Assembly (NCBI GenBank): GCA_019359445.1 | Contig: JAHHHJ010000021.1 | Coordinates: forward strand, 1-64,000 | Direction of reading: 5' to 3' | Source of the DNA: Kastovskya adunca ATA6-11-RM4 | GTDB lineage: Bacteria; Cyanobacteriota; Cyanobacteriia; Cyanobacteriales; Coleofasciculaceae | DNA length: 64,000 nt | Part shown: positions 10,288 to 20,757 of the stretch, one piece after another | Position numbering within the stretch: the stretch's first letter is position 1 | Layout: each line of letters opens with the position of its first letter | Program-made: the position numbers and the translations under genes | Notes under the pieces: model-generated | Database searches by the model: none | Seen by the model: only the letters and a program-made list of their open reading frames with translations | What the model was told of the DNA's origin: nothing

Positions 10288-10369
10288 GCGATCGCCCCTA
10301 TCTTCTAAGGTGCGATCGCCTTCCCGTATCATGTATGCGATCGCCTTTCTCTTCCCCAACGGCGATCGC
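10288..10369. repeat. four HIP1 octamers at about 25-bp spacing
   Basis: GCGATCGC occurs at 10288, 10312, 10337 and 10362, that is at intervals of 24, 25 and 25 bp. The spacers between them are unrelated to each other. The octamer is common in this genome, but this even spacing is the densest run in the window. Confidence 0.7.
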
Positions 10370-10475
10370 ACTTCGTTCGTGCTTAGCAGATAGTCTCGAC
10401 TCAGACCTATTGCTCCTCTATCATTAGGTAGCTCTTGCATCTATTCGCAAATCTAACTAAGGATAAGGCAAAGTT

Positions 10476-11933
10476 ATGGCAACAAATAGCACTGTTGAAG
10501 CCAACTTTACTGGAAGTCACGCCGTTGTTATTGGTAGCAGTATGGCGGGGTTGCTTGCTAGCCGGGTACTGTCAGACCACTTTGAGAAAGTAACAGTAAT
10601 TGAACGCGATCGCCCTCCAGAAACGCCTCAAGTCCGCCAAGGAGTCCCCCAAGGTCATCACGCCCATCTTTTGCTGATGGCAGGTGAGTCAGTTATTTCG
10701 CAACTCTTTCCTGGTTTTTTTGATGAACTACAAGCCGGGGGAGCGATTTCGGCTGATGCCTCAAAAGATGTGTGCTGGTTTCAGTTCGGCGTGTGGAAAG
10801 CTCGATTTAAAAGTGGTTTTACCTTCTGTTTTCAAAGCAGAACCTATTTAGAATGGCATCTCCGTCGCCGATTGAGTGCTTATTCCAACGTGCATTTTTT
10901 AGAAGAGTGTGATGTCACTGGCTTGCTATCAAATCGCGATCGCACACACATTACTGGCGTGCAACTTAAACAACGTAACAGACAGCAGGCAGTAGAAGAA
11001 CTAGAAGCCGATTTGGTTGTAGATGCTAGTGGACAAGGAAGCAAAACCTCCCGCTGGATTGAAGCGTTGGGTTATCAAAAACCAGAAGAAACGACAGTAG
11101 CAATTGACTTTGCTTACGCCAGTCGTCGGTACAAGTGTCCGCAGAATTTTCAAGAAGATTGGAAATCACTCTCCATCTATAATAAATCCCCATTCGGCAA
11201 GCGGATAGGCGGCATATTTCCTATAGAAGGCTCGCAATGGATAGTGACAATGGGGGGATACTTTGGAGACTATCCACCAAACACTGAAAAAGAATTTCTA
11301 GACTTTGCCCATAGCTTAGAGATGCCGCACATTTACGAACAAATTAAAGATGCCGAGCCTCTGACCCCTATCTATACCTATAAATTTCCCGCCAGTATTC
11401 GACGACACTACGAACGCCTATCAAGTCTCCCAGAAGGCATTGTAGTTGTTGGCGATGCCCTCTGTCGATTTAACCCCATTTATGGACAAGGGATGAGTGT
11501 TTGTGCCTTGGAGGCGAAGACATTAGATACCTGTCTTAGAGAACAGCGCCAACATAGAGACAACCGAGATATTACCGGGTTAAACCGCCAATACTTTCAG
11601 CAAGTTTCCCCAGTTATCGACATTCCCTGGATGATGGCAACAAGTGAAGATTTTCGTTTTCCTCAAACCCAAGGCAAAAGACCATTGGGGACGCGATTCT
11701 TGCAGTGGTACAGCGCTCAATTAATGGAACTTTGTTCAACAAATCCTACTGTTCTTATCCGGTTTCTAGAAGTTCTAAACTTGCTCAAAAAAAACACCGT
11801 GTTGTTCCATCCCTACATCGTTTTGCAAGTTTTGAAATGGAGTTTAGGCTTTAAAGATTTTAATAAAGCTTCGGCAGAGCGTCCGAGATTGGAAGAGACT
11901 GAGGTTAAAGTAGCAGCAGATATTTCTGGATGA
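10476..11933 (+). CDS. FAD-dependent monooxygenase/oxidoreductase family protein
   Basis: A 485-residue flavoprotein. The N-terminal dinucleotide-binding motif is AVVIGSSMAGLLASRVL, a variant of GxGxxG with Ser-Ser in place of the usual residues, ending in the acidic VIERD. The middle carries DLVVDASGQGS, and the C-terminal FAD motif is VVGDALCRFNPIYGQGMSV, the GD motif of the aromatic-hydroxylase/geranylgeranyl-reductase group. It probably oxidises or reduces a hydrophobic or aromatic compound in the cytosol; the substrate is not evident. It has an ATG start, its own terminator at 11941-11978, and no obvious operon partner. Alternative assignments within the same superfamily cannot be excluded. 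Confidence 0.85.
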   Translation: MATNSTVEANFTGSHAVVIGSSMAGLLASRVLSDHFEKVTVIERDRPPETPQVRQGVPQGHHAHLLLMAGESVISQLFPGFFDELQAGGAISADASKDVCWFQFGVWKARFKSGFTFCFQSRTYLEWHLRRRLSAYSNVHFLEECDVTGLLSNRDRTHITGVQLKQRNRQQAVEELEADLVVDASGQGSKTSRWIEALGYQKPEETTVAIDFAYASRRYKCPQNFQEDWKSLSIYNKSPFGKRIGGIFPIEGSQWIVTMGGYFGDYPPNTEKEFLDFAHSLEMPHIYEQIKDAEPLTPIYTYKFPASIRRHYERLSSLPEGIVVVGDALCRFNPIYGQGMSVCALEAKTLDTCLREQRQHRDNRDITGLNRQYFQQVSPVIDIPWMMATSEDFRFPQTQGKRPLGTRFLQWYSAQLMELCSTNPTVLIRFLEVLNLLKKNTVLFHPYIVLQVLKWSLGFKDFNKASAERPRLEETEVKVAADISG

Positions 11934-11940
11934 ACTGTAA

Positions 11941-11978
11941 GAGAGTAAAATAGCAGGCGATCGCGCTACTTTACTCTC
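11941..11978 (+). terminator. stem-loop after the FAD oxidoreductase
   Basis: GAGAGTAAAATAGC and GCTACTTTACTCTC form a 14-bp stem with one mismatch around AGGCGATCGC, starting 7 bp after the stop codon. The loop contains a HIP1 octamer. Confidence 0.65.
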
Positions 11979-12218
11979 ATTGCCGTAAAAACGGAACTTA
12001 CGCTAGTGATTTGTGTATCTGCTATAGGTAGTATCTTGAGCAAGAGGATGGGTAACTGCTGAAAAAGTCAAGCTGGAGTGGACAGAATTAGAAGGCGATC
12101 GCCTTTTGAGGCAGCCCTTATCTGCACTTTCATCTTTTGCCACTCCAAACCCTGGGGATTTTGCACAATAATGTAAAGACGTGCTTCTAGCGCATCTTTA
12201 TACCCAAAGCAACGATTG

Positions 12219-15200
12219 ATGAATAGCCCCTTCCTCACTCACCTCCACAGCCCAGAACGCCCTGTGATTGTCTTTGACGGAGCGATGGGAACCTCTCTAC
12301 AAACGCAGAACTTGACCGCCGAAGACTTTGGTGGAGCGCACTACGAAGGCTGCAACGAGTATTTGGTACACACCAAACCAGACGCTGTAGAGAAGGTGCA
12401 TCGGGACTTTCTAGAAGCTGGGGCGGATGTGATAGAGACGGATACCTTTGGCGGGACTTCAATTGTGCTAGCCGAGTATGACTTGGCAGACCAGGCATAT
12501 TCTCTCAATAAAACGGCGGCGGAGCTGGCAAAGCGAGTAGCAGCGGAATTTTCTACTCCAGAGAAGCCCCGGTTTGTAGGGGGTTCGATGGGGCCAGGCA
12601 CCAAGCTGCCGACCTTAGGACATATTGACTTCGATACCCTGACCAGCGCCTATGTAGAGCAAGCTGAAGGCTTGTATGATGGCGGCGTTGACTTATTTAT
12701 TATCGAAACCTGTCAGGATGTCCTGCAAATCAAAGCCGCGCTGACTGGGGTGGAAGAAGTATTCCAGCGCAAAGGGGAACGGCGTCCGCTGATGGTTTCC
12801 GTAACGATGGAAATCCAAGGGACAATGCTGGTAGGGTCAGAAATCGGTGCAGCCCTAACGATTTTGGAGCGTTTCCCCATCGACATCCTGGGTCTTAACT
12901 GTGCCACAGGGCCAGACCGGATGCAGGATCATATTAAGTATCTATCTGAGTATTCGCCGTTTGTTGTTTCTTGTATCCCCAACGCCGGACTACCGGAAAA
13001 CGTTGGAGGTCATGCCCACTACAAGCTGACGCCGATAGAACTGCGGATGGCGTTAATGCACTTTATTGAAGATTTGGGCGTGCAGGTGATTGGTGGCTGT
13101 TGCGGTACGCGCCCGGAGCATATTCAACAATTAGCAGAGATTGCTAAAACGCTGACGCCAAAAGAACGCCATCCCCAGTATGAACCCGCCGCCGCTTCCA
13201 TCTACAGCCCTCAGCCCTATGAGCAGGATAACTCGTTCCTGATTGTCGGCGAGCGATTAAATGCCAGTGGTTCCAAGAAGTGCCGCACGCTGCTAAATGA
13301 AGAAGATTGGGATGGGCTGGTTGCTCTAGGAAAGACCCAAGTGCGAGAAGGGGCACACATCCTCGATGTCAACGTGGATTATGTGGGGCGTGACGGTGTA
13401 CGAGATATGCACGAGTTGGTGTCTCGCTTGGTAACAAATGTCACACTGCCGCTGATGCTCGACTCTACAGAATGGCAAAAGATGGAGGCGGGGCTAAAGG
13501 TTGCTGGAGGTAAGTGTTTATTGAACTCCACTAACTATGAAGATGGGGAAGAACGTTTCCTCAAAGTGCTGGAGTTAGCAAAGAAGTATGGTGCGGGTGT
13601 AGTCATTGGCACTATTGACGAAGAGGGGATGGCGCGGAAAGCACAAAGAAAGTTTGAAATCGCCCAACGCGCCTATCACCAAGCTGTAGACTATGGCATT
13701 CCTGCCTACGAAATCTTCTTTGACCCCCTCGCCCTTCCCATTTCTACGGGGATTGAAGAAGATAGAGGTAACGGTAAAGCGACAATTGAAGCGATTCGCC
13801 GCATCCGTAAAGAACTGCCAGGTTGCCATGTTATCCTCGGCGTCTCCAATATTTCTTTCGGGTTGAATCCAGCGGCGCGGATGGCACTGAACTCGATGTT
13901 CTTGCACGAAACAATGGTAGCGGGCTTAGATTCAGCCATTGTCAGCGCTAGCAAGATTTTACCGTTAGCAAAGATTGCGCCAGAGCATCAAGAAGTTTGC
14001 CAAAAGCTCATTTATGATCAGCGCCAATTTGAGGGGGATGTCTGCGTTTACGACCCCTTAACAGAGCTAACCACCCTGTTTCAAGGAGCGACAACAAAAC
14101 GCGATCGCTCTGGCGATGAAAACCTCCCTGTTGAGGAACGTCTCACACGCCACATTATCGACGGCGAGCGCATTGGCTTGGAAGAACAACTCGCCAAAGC
14201 CATAGAAAAGTATCCTCCCTTAGAGATTATTAATACCTTCCTGCTAAACGGGATGAAAGTTGTCGGAGAACTCTTCGGTTCCGGGCAAATGCAGCTACCT
14301 TTTGTATTGCAATCAGCAGAAACCATGAAAGCGGCAGTCGCGTATCTAGAGCCATTCATGGAAAAAGAAGACACTGATACTAGTGGCAAGGGTACGGTGA
14401 TAATTGCCACCGTTAAAGGTGATGTTCATGATATTGGCAAAAACCTCGTCGATATTATCCTCACCAATAACGGATACAAGGTGATCAATTTAGGCATCAA
14501 ACAACCCGTTGATAACATCATCGAGGCTTACGAAGAACACAAAGCTGACTGCATCGCCATGAGTGGATTGTTGGTGAAGTCTACCGCTTTTATGAAGGAT
14601 AATTTGGAGGCATTTAACCAGCGCGGAATTACTATTCCCGTAATTCTCGGCGGTGCTGCTTTGACACCCAAGTTTGTATACGAAGATTGCCAAAATACTT
14701 ACAAAGGCAAGGTAATCTACGGCAAAGACGCCTTTGCAGATTTGCACTTCATGGATAAGTTAATGCCTGCAAAAGTGGCAAGTAAGTGGGATAACTTGCA
14801 GGGATTTTTAGATGAAGTGGAGGAAACTTCCACGGATGGAGGCGCACAGGAGAAAGAAGATCTTGCACCTCTACAGGATGGAGAGGCGGTAGAGACGAAA
14901 ACGGCTGAACCAAAAATAGTGGATACAAGGCGTTCTGAAGATGTTGCTCTCGATATCGAACGTCCGACGCCGCCTTTCTGGGGAACGCAACTATTACAAC
15001 CGGAGGATATCCCATTAGAAGAGTTGTTCGGGTATCTAGATTTGCAGGCTTTAGTTGCTGGACAGTGGCAGTTCCGCAAACCCAAAGGACAATCGCGGGA
15101 AGAGTACGAGCAGTTTCTACAAGAAACGGTTTACCCGATTCTTGAGGATTGGAAGCGGCGCATCATTGCAGAAAAGTTATTGCATCCGCAGGCGATTTAC

Positions 15201-15812
15201 GGCTATTTCCCCTGTCAGGCGGAGGGAAATTCGTTGCATATCTACAATCCGGAGGAAATGAATCGCAAAGGTGCAGAGAGCTTAGAGGAGGTGGCGAGTT
15301 TTGAGTTTCCTCGGCAGCGTTCTGGGCGTCGTCTGTGCATTGCTGATTTCTTTGCACCGAGGGAATCTAGCGTTGTCGATGTCTTTCCGATGCAGGCGGT
15401 AACGGTGGGAGAGATGGCGACTGAATATGCGAAGAAGTTGTTTGATTCCAATCAGTATACGGATTATCTCTACTTCCACGGGTTAGCCGTGCAGATGGCA
15501 GAAGCGCTTGCTGAGTGGACACACGCCCGGATTCGTCGGGAGTTGGGCTTTGGAAGTGAGGAACCGGATAATATTCGAGATGTGCTGGCGCAACGATATC
15601 GAGGTTCTCGGTATAGTTTTGGCTATCCCGCTTGTCCGAACATGCAAGACCAATATACGTTGTTGGAGTTGTTGGGGAGCGATGGCTACGCCGCTTTCCC
15701 CAGAACAGGACGGATTAATCTTTACATGGACGAAAGCGAACAGCTATATCCAGAACAATCTACAACGGCGATCGTGGCTTATCATCCGGTGGCGAGATAT
15801 TTCAGCGCTTGA
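12219..15812 (+). CDS. metH: cobalamin-dependent methionine synthase
   Basis: A 1197-residue MetH that transfers the methyl group of 5-methyl-tetrahydrofolate to homocysteine via cobalamin. Domains in order: homocysteine-binding barrel (about 1-325, zinc ligands in GLNCATGP and GGCCGTRP), pterin-binding barrel (about 340-615, [12 protein letters not shown] and [11 protein letters not shown]), cobalamin cap and binding module (about 640-870, DVHDIGKN with the axial His near residue 737), and the AdoMet reactivation domain (about 930-1198, ending RYFSA). A TTG precedes the ATG directly; I chose ATG at 12219. A short Glu/Asp/Thr-rich linker lies near 870-920. I saw no B12-box sequence upstream, so cobalamin-riboswitch control is not supported. 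Confidence 0.97.
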   Translation: MNSPFLTHLHSPERPVIVFDGAMGTSLQTQNLTAEDFGGAHYEGCNEYLVHTKPDAVEKVHRDFLEAGADVIETDTFGGTSIVLAEYDLADQAYSLNKTAAELAKRVAAEFSTPEKPRFVGGSMGPGTKLPTLGHIDFDTLTSAYVEQAEGLYDGGVDLFIIETCQDVLQIKAALTGVEEVFQRKGERRPLMVSVTMEIQGTMLVGSEIGAALTILERFPIDILGLNCATGPDRMQDHIKYLSEYSPFVVSCIPNAGLPENVGGHAHYKLTPIELRMALMHFIEDLGVQVIGGCCGTRPEHIQQLAEIAKTLTPKERHPQYEPAAASIYSPQPYEQDNSFLIVGERLNASGSKKCRTLLNEEDWDGLVALGKTQVREGAHILDVNVDYVGRDGVRDMHELVSRLVTNVTLPLMLDSTEWQKMEAGLKVAGGKCLLNSTNYEDGEERFLKVLELAKKYGAGVVIGTIDEEGMARKAQRKFEIAQRAYHQAVDYGIPAYEIFFDPLALPISTGIEEDRGNGKATIEAIRRIRKELPGCHVILGVSNISFGLNPAARMALNSMFLHETMVAGLDSAIVSASKILPLAKIAPEHQEVCQKLIYDQRQFEGDVCVYDPLTELTTLFQGATTKRDRSGDENLPVEERLTRHIIDGERIGLEEQLAKAIEKYPPLEIINTFLLNGMKVVGELFGSGQMQLPFVLQSAETMKAAVAYLEPFMEKEDTDTSGKGTVIIATVKGDVHDIGKNLVDIILTNNGYKVINLGIKQPVDNIIEAYEEHKADCIAMSGLLVKSTAFMKDNLEAFNQRGITIPVILGGAALTPKFVYEDCQNTYKGKVIYGKDAFADLHFMDKLMPAKVASKWDNLQGFLDEVEETSTDGGAQEKEDLAPLQDGEAVETKTAEPKIVDTRRSEDVALDIERPTPPFWGTQLLQPEDIPLEELFGYLDLQALVAGQWQFRKPKGQSREEYEQFLQETVYPILEDWKRRIIAEKLLHPQAIYGYFPCQAEGNSLHIYNPEEMNRKGAESLEEVASFEFPRQRSGRRLCIADFFAPRESSVVDVFPMQAVTVGEMATEYAKKLFDSNQYTDYLYFHGLAVQMAEALAEWTHARIRRELGFGSEEPDNIRDVLAQRYRGSRYSFGYPACPNMQDQYTLLELLGSDGYAAFPRTGRINLYMDESEQLYPEQSTTAIVAYHPVARYFSA

Positions 15813-15813
15813 G

Positions 15814-16179
15814 TTATACCTCAATTGAGACAGCCAGTCTTGCTTGCTCTTTAAGCAACAGCTTTCCGGCGCTATCAACGCTCAAATCTTGTCCTGGTAT
15901 AAATCCCTTAGCAACCAACTGCTTATAAATGGTGAAAGCAGTCAGGGTTTGAATTTCCTGCATAATATCTGCGGGAATCAGACTTTCGACTGCCCACATA
16001 ACTGATTCTGTGTCGAACCAGAGCACGCGCTCAAGACTGACAAGTAATACGCCAGCAACACATTCAAATGTCAATTCCGTTCTCAAATGAGCAATGATTG
16101 CTGCCCCAATTTGCCTGTTACGGGTCATCATTGCTGTCGCCATCCTGCCAATTTCTCGGTCTAGTTCTAGAGAGTTCAT
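15814..16179 (-). CDS. hypothetical protein
   Basis: A 121-residue predicted protein that I do not recognise. It is predominantly helical, has no signal peptide, and has a mildly hydrophobic middle (CVAGVLLVSLERVLWF, about residues 40-55). Its stop lies one base after the metH stop in convergent orientation, so the two transcripts may overlap. Codon use resembles the neighbours and the ATG start is clean, so it is probably a real gene. No motif hints at function. Confidence 0.6.
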   Translation of the reverse strand: MNSLELDREIGRMATAMMTRNRQIGAAIIAHLRTELTFECVAGVLLVSLERVLWFDTESVMWAVESLIPADIMQEIQTLTAFTIYKQLVAKGFIPGQDLSVDSAGKLLLKEQARLAVSIEV

Positions 16180-17064
16180 ACTTGGCTATTGCGTTTCCTG
16201 TCTAAGGTGCGTTGGCTCTGAGTCTCGATTAGAAACTTACAGTTCTGCCAAGTATACCCAAAGATAGATGGAAATGTTCCTAAAACTAGATAACTGAGTT
16301 TTGGTTCATTGCACAATACGCGGCTGCTGAGGAGCAGTAGTTTGAGCGGAGAAATGTGTGAAAGCCTTGGTACGGAACAAATTCTCCGAGAAATAGAGTT
16401 GGCTAATTGCTGGGATGGGAAATAGGAAATGTCTTGGCGATCGCCCTCTAATTACTGAACAAGAGGGATACCTTGACTAATGAATCAACCTCTACCCGAA
16501 CGAAAGTAAATCAGCCTATCCTAAACCTCCAACTTCTGCAATCTGTAGAAAAAATTAAGAGGTTCCGTCAGCCTTCACTTGTTCAAATTTAAAAATCCTA
16601 CTGACCAAGTGACGGCTACAGAAAAGTCAGTCATTAGTAAGAGTGAAAATACGGAAACATCAAAATTTAATCGAATTAATGCCCTAGAAAGCAAAAATCA
16701 ATCAATCTAATTTTTCCTTCCTAAACAAAATAACAACGGTGAACTTGAGCAGAAACCAGTGGTTTAGGAGCTTTCCTGGGTTGGGACAATCTGCGATCGC
16801 CAATATTCCTTGATAACAATTAAATCATAAGTTTTTTTGCCTAAACCATAATTCGTCAATCTCTGGCGACTCTTCCTTGACTAGTACTAATTTTTCAGTA
16901 TTACTACTTAGTTGAAAATACGGAAAAGCTTTGTAAGAGAATTATGAAGATCTTGTGAAATTGACTAACAATCTCTGATAAATTGAGGGAGTCTCAGTTA
17001 CGATTAATTCAACAAATCTCCTGTAAATTTAGGCTTTGCCTATGTTCAGATAGGGTTACATGCA
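16180..17064. other. long AT-rich intergenic region
   Basis: 885 bp with no convincing gene. A 12-bp imperfect inverted repeat (AGCCTTCACTTG at 16570-16581, CAAGTGACGGCT at 16606-16617) could form a hairpin. A short open stretch ending near 16710 encodes a Ser/Thr/Lys-rich peptide without a credible start and may be a relic. The last 150 bp are AT-rich and probably contain the promoter of the serine protease. Confidence 0.4.
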
Positions 17065-18201
17065 ATGAGATTTTCTTACAAACCTGCTGTATCAGTAACA
17101 GTAGCTCTTGCTGCTGCTTTCGGCATTTCAAAACATGCCGAAGCACTTGAATTTGTCACGGATACCTCTAGTAGCATCGAATACCAGCAACTCATCTCGG
17201 CTGGAGACCCCAACGGAACTCCAGGGGATTCGCCTGCACAACGAGTTGACCCCAACACCACCTCATCACCTTATGGGGGGGTAGGCAGTCTTTTTTTCAA
17301 TGGAAAAGATAAGGGGAATTTCCTGTGTACAGGTACCGCGATTTCAACGCGCCATATTCTCACCGCCGCCCATTGCTTAGACTTGGACAACAATGGCAGC
17401 GTTGGTTTCTTGCCAGAGGATGTGACTTTTAATCTGAACTTTGGCTCAGATTTATCACACCGCATTACAGCCAGCAATCTAACTATTCACCCCAGTTACA
17501 TCGGTTCTGGTAATTCAATATTGGGCGACGATCTGGCAATTATCACCTTAGGTGCCAATCTCCCTTCTGAAGTTCCAATTTACAACTTACACCGCCAACC
17601 GCTTAATCTCGGTGAAACACTGACGATGGTGGGATATGGCTCAACTGGCAGCGGGGTCAGTGGCTATCAAAGCGGCGGCTCTACCAGGGTGAAGCGAGTC
17701 GGAAAAAACAACGCGGATGTATTTGCTCCGGATAGACGATTTCCCTTTTTTGGTTCTAGTCCAGAAAATAGGGCATTTATCTTTGATTATGACGGTCCAG
17801 ATGCTTCCACCAATCGCTATGGAGGATTGACATTAGGCAATGATATCGAAGCTACGTTAGGAGCTGGGGATTCCGGGGGACCCAGTTTTGTGTGGCTGGA
17901 AGATTCTTTAGTCTTAGCAGGCGTTAATACCTTTACGTTGCACTTTCGCAATCAAACTCCCGGCACCTTTGGGACTGTCGGCGGCGGCATGATTGTCTCC
18001 AGTTATTTAGACTGGATTGATAGCGTCCTCAGTGTGACAGAGATTAGTACCAGTCCTATCTTTGCTGAAGGTAGTGAAGTCGGTGAGGGTGTTGTGCCAT
18101 CTCGACAGTTAGTGCCTGCCAGTATCTCAGTTCCGGAACCAAGCATTTTACTGGGTTTCATAACACTTAGTCTTGGCTTGGTACTGAAGCGGCGTCAGTA
18201 A
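17065..18201 (+). CDS. exported trypsin-like serine protease with PEP-CTERM sorting signal
   Basis: A 378-residue secreted protease. Residues 1-27 form a signal peptide (hydrophobic VTVALAAAFG, cleavage after AEA). The S1 catalytic triad is visible: His103 in LTAAHC, Asp155/156 in DDLAI, and Ser270 in GAGDSGGP. The C-terminus carries a PEP-CTERM signal: VPEPS at about residues 355-359, a hydrophobic segment, and the basic tail LKRRQ. PEP-CTERM proteins are processed by an exosortase and placed at the cell surface or in exopolysaccharide. No exosortase gene is in this window. It stands alone, with long spacers on both sides. The start ATG lies in a good position 27 residues before the cleavage site. 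Confidence 0.92.
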   Translation: MRFSYKPAVSVTVALAAAFGISKHAEALEFVTDTSSSIEYQQLISAGDPNGTPGDSPAQRVDPNTTSSPYGGVGSLFFNGKDKGNFLCTGTAISTRHILTAAHCLDLDNNGSVGFLPEDVTFNLNFGSDLSHRITASNLTIHPSYIGSGNSILGDDLAIITLGANLPSEVPIYNLHRQPLNLGETLTMVGYGSTGSGVSGYQSGGSTRVKRVGKNNADVFAPDRRFPFFGSSPENRAFIFDYDGPDASTNRYGGLTLGNDIEATLGAGDSGGPSFVWLEDSLVLAGVNTFTLHFRNQTPGTFGTVGGGMIVSSYLDWIDSVLSVTEISTSPIFAEGSEVGEGVVPSRQLVPASISVPEPSILLGFITLSLGLVLKRRQ

Positions 18202-18615
18202 TCATCACTTGAAAACTTCTGCAAGCTTTTCAGCGATCAATAGATGGAGGTAAATCAACGTCAGGGTGTGCCTCTTTTACCTATCTACGCCATGAATTTT
18301 CTAGATTTGCCAGCACGAACAACCCTACAAATACCTAATTATTAGTCAGTAGTTTGATAGAAGAAATATCAGTTCCCCACCTTTAATGGGCAGTGTGCAT
18401 TCAACTAATTTTCTTCCCCTAGCTCCATCGCCCCTAAATTAAGATCCGAATGTTGCTTCAGCCTAGAGGACGACGAATTTTTCTCCGGCAGAGTGTTAGC
18501 CTCCTGAGGATCGTCGGAGTGCAGCTATTCGCCGTTGGAGACGAATTTTTAGACTAAAAATCATTTGACTGACACTCCGAGCGGTATTTCTGTGTCACCC
18601 CAATGAACTCACACG
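18202..18615. other. intergenic region
   Basis: About 410 bp without a gene. The sequence GACGAATTTTT occurs twice (near 18471 and 18540), roughly 70 bp apart, the only structure I noticed. It probably includes the promoter of the PEBP-family gene. Confidence 0.35.
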
Positions 18616-19074
18616 ATGAAACTTGAGAGTAACGCTTTTACCGCTGAGGGTATGATTCCCTCAATTTATACCCACGATGGCAAGGACATGTCTCCAGATC
18701 TACGCTGGGACAGCCCCCCTACAGGAACACAAGCTTTCGCACTCATCGTTGATGACCCTGATGCTCCCAATCAAACTTTTGTGCATTGGGTTCTTTACGA
18801 CTTACCCGCAGAAATTCGCCAGCTTGCGGCAGGAATCGCAGCAACCCCAACTCTAGAAGGCGGAGGAACTCAGGGGAAAAATGACTTCGGTAATCTTGGC
18901 TATGGGGGGCCTTATCCACCAAGCGGCGTGCATCGCTATTTTTTCAAACTTTATGCCCTAGATAGAGAGTTGGGGCTGGCGTCAGGAGCAACTAAAGCCC
19001 AGCTAGAAGCGGCAATGGATGGGCATATCCTTGCCATGGGAGAACTGATGGGACGTTATGCACGCCAGTTGTAA
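18616..19074 (+). CDS. YbhB/YbcL family PEBP-like protein
   Basis: A 152-residue member of the phosphatidylethanolamine-binding (Raf-kinase-inhibitor-like) family. The two family blocks are present: DDPDAPNQTFVHWVLYDLP (about residues 47-65) and GYGGPYPPSGVHRYFFKLYALD (about 95-116), which form the anion-binding pocket. The length is typical of bacterial YbhB proteins. There is no signal peptide, so it is cytosolic. Its biological role in bacteria is not settled. It is convergent with the YbjQ gene that follows. Confidence 0.93.
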   Translation: MKLESNAFTAEGMIPSIYTHDGKDMSPDLRWDSPPTGTQAFALIVDDPDAPNQTFVHWVLYDLPAEIRQLAAGIAATPTLEGGGTQGKNDFGNLGYGGPYPPSGVHRYFFKLYALDRELGLASGATKAQLEAAMDGHILAMGELMGRYARQL

Positions 19075-19086
19075 AGCAAGGGGGGA

Positions 19087-19416
19087 CTAAGAGCGTAACT
19101 TCACCGCCGTTCCCGTGGCGGTAATTAGGAGCAAAACCCCCGATTGGTCTATATTGATCGTGCCTGTATCAACTTCCACACCCAGGATGGCGTTTGCACC
19201 TAGGCGGAGGGCGCGTTGTTGTAGTTCAGCGATCGCATCTTGATGTCCTTTCTCAAATACTCGCTCATAACTGCCAGTACGTCCCCCAATAAAATCCCGA
19301 ATCCCTGCAAAGAAATCTCGCAATGCATTGCTGCCATAGACAACTTCGGCGGTGACAATTCCCAAATAGGCTTCAATTTGGGCACCCTGAATGACATCGG
19401 TTGTGGTTATAATCAT
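19087..19416 (-). CDS. YbjQ family protein (DUF74)
   Basis: A 109-residue YbjQ-family protein. The family pattern is clear: IITTTDVIQGAQIEAYLGIVTAEVVYG, then YERVFEKGHQDAIAELQQRA, then LGANAILGVEVD. It is thought to form a pentameric alpha/beta assembly; a role in heavy-metal binding has been proposed for the family but is unproven. I chose the ATG at 19416, because AGGAGG lies 6 bp upstream (complement of 19421-19426), rather than the TTG codon just before it. Confidence 0.92.
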   Translation of the reverse strand: MIITTTDVIQGAQIEAYLGIVTAEVVYGSNALRDFFAGIRDFIGGRTGSYERVFEKGHQDAIAELQQRALRLGANAILGVEVDTGTINIDQSGVLLLITATGTAVKLRS

Positions 19417-19638
19417 CAATCCTCCTAAAAATAAGCGTTAACGTCAGTTCCCTGGAAAGGGACTAAGGTAGTTACAGACTGTCAATTTTAGCGACTACCG
19501 ACTCCCAATTTCAGGCAAAAAATTATCTTTATCAGAAAATATAAATTTTGTCAATTCTCTTTACAAAAGGGTACGATTTTTGGTTAAATTCTCCAGTCAG
19601 CGTAGCACTAAAAAAGTCACGCCCCGTAGTTTTAGAAA

Positions 19639-20757
19639 TTGATCGTGCAAAAGCAGACATTCTTCATCGTTAGTAGCTTTTTGTTAACCGGACTAAGCTT
19701 AAACTTGCCAGCAGTGGCTCAGACAAAGGAAGTGTTGGTATTAAGCCAGCGCCAATCCAACGAGCAACTCAATGACTTACTGCGTAAGGGACGAGAGCTG
19801 GTAGATTCCGGAGAGTACGTTCAGGCGATCGCCACCTATCAACAAGCTGCCAGTCTTGACCGCGAAAATGCCAGAATCTTTTCTGGTATCGGCTATTTAC
19901 AATCACGTCAGCGCAACTACCGCGAAGCCGCACGAGCCTATCAACAAGCCACTGCCCTAGAGCCAAACAATGCGGCTTTTCAGTATGCTCTAGGCTACAG
20001 TCTTGCCAATGCTGGCGATAACGCCGGAGCAGCATTAGCCTATCGTCGTGCGATTGAGCTAAAGAAAGACGACCTCAATACCTATTTAGGGCTGGGAGTA
20101 GTGCTACTGCGCCAGGGAGACTACAAGGGGGCGATCAATGCCTACCAACAAGTCATTGCCTTAGACCCTAACAACATCACAGCCTATTCCCTAGCAGGAA
20201 CAACCCTTTTGCAACAAGGGCGTCCCGAAGAAGCCGTGAAAGTCCTGCAACAAGCCGCACAACGCGCGCCTGGTAATGGTAATATTCAGTTCAACTTAGG
20301 CAAGGCATGGCTGGTTCAAAATAATGTTCCGGCTGCACTCACCGCCTTTGAAGAAGCATCAAAGATCGACCCTCGCAGTGCTCAGGTTCACCTGCAAATT
20401 GGTAAGCTTTTTCTAGCGCAAAAGAAATTGCCAGAGGCATTGCAAGCCTTTCAACGCGCCGCTTCTGTACAATCAGATTCGGCTGAAGCTCAAGCTGCCA
20501 TTGGCGAAATTTTGCTAGCGCAGGAAGAGTACCTGACAGCGGTTATTACCTATCGTCGGCTGATTGATATGGTTCCGGACAATCCTGCCGCCCACTATAA
20601 TCTGGGGTTAGCATTAAAAGGGCGCGATCGCACTAATGAGGCGATCGAGGAACTAGAAAAAGCCCGCGACCTCTACCGACGCCAGAGTCAAGATGAAGGC
20701 GTCAAGAAAGCCGAAGAACTACTTCGAGAACTCCAACCCTCCCGCCGCCGTCGCTAA
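19639..20757 (+). CDS. exported tetratricopeptide-repeat protein
   Basis: A 372-residue TPR protein with an N-terminal signal peptide (FFIVSSFLLTGLSL, likely cleavage after AVAQ near residue 28). At least eight 34-residue TPR units follow from about residue 42 to 340, with the usual W/Y-x-LG-x-x-Y ... A-x-x-x-Y-x-x-A-L-x-x-x-P pattern (for example YRRAIELKKDDLNTYLGLG). The protein ends in a basic tail, PSRRRR. TPR arrays bind partner proteins; the periplasmic or thylakoid-lumen location is inferred from the signal. The first codon is TTG at 19639 with a GTG at 19645; both keep the signal peptide and I cannot choose between them. Confidence 0.88.
   Translation: MIVQKQTFFIVSSFLLTGLSLNLPAVAQTKEVLVLSQRQSNEQLNDLLRKGRELVDSGEYVQAIATYQQAASLDRENARIFSGIGYLQSRQRNYREAARAYQQATALEPNNAAFQYALGYSLANAGDNAGAALAYRRAIELKKDDLNTYLGLGVVLLRQGDYKGAINAYQQVIALDPNNITAYSLAGTTLLQQGRPEEAVKVLQQAAQRAPGNGNIQFNLGKAWLVQNNVPAALTAFEEASKIDPRSAQVHLQIGKLFLAQKKLPEALQAFQRAASVQSDSAEAQAAIGEILLAQEEYLTAVITYRRLIDMVPDNPAAHYNLGLALKGRDRTNEAIEELEKARDLYRRQSQDEGVKKAEELLRELQPSRRRR

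Noticed and set aside
10288-10369. Possible CRISPR array because of regular spacing
   Set aside because: The repeat is only the 8-bp HIP1 octamer and the spacers of 16-17 bp are too short; no cas genes are present.
11979-12218. Cobalamin riboswitch before metH
   Set aside because: I found no B12-box-like sequence and only 280 bp of spacer without the expected conserved elements.
16466-16712. Possible small gene in the long spacer before the serine protease
   Set aside because: The open stretches are split in different frames, have no credible start or ribosome binding site, and match nothing I know.
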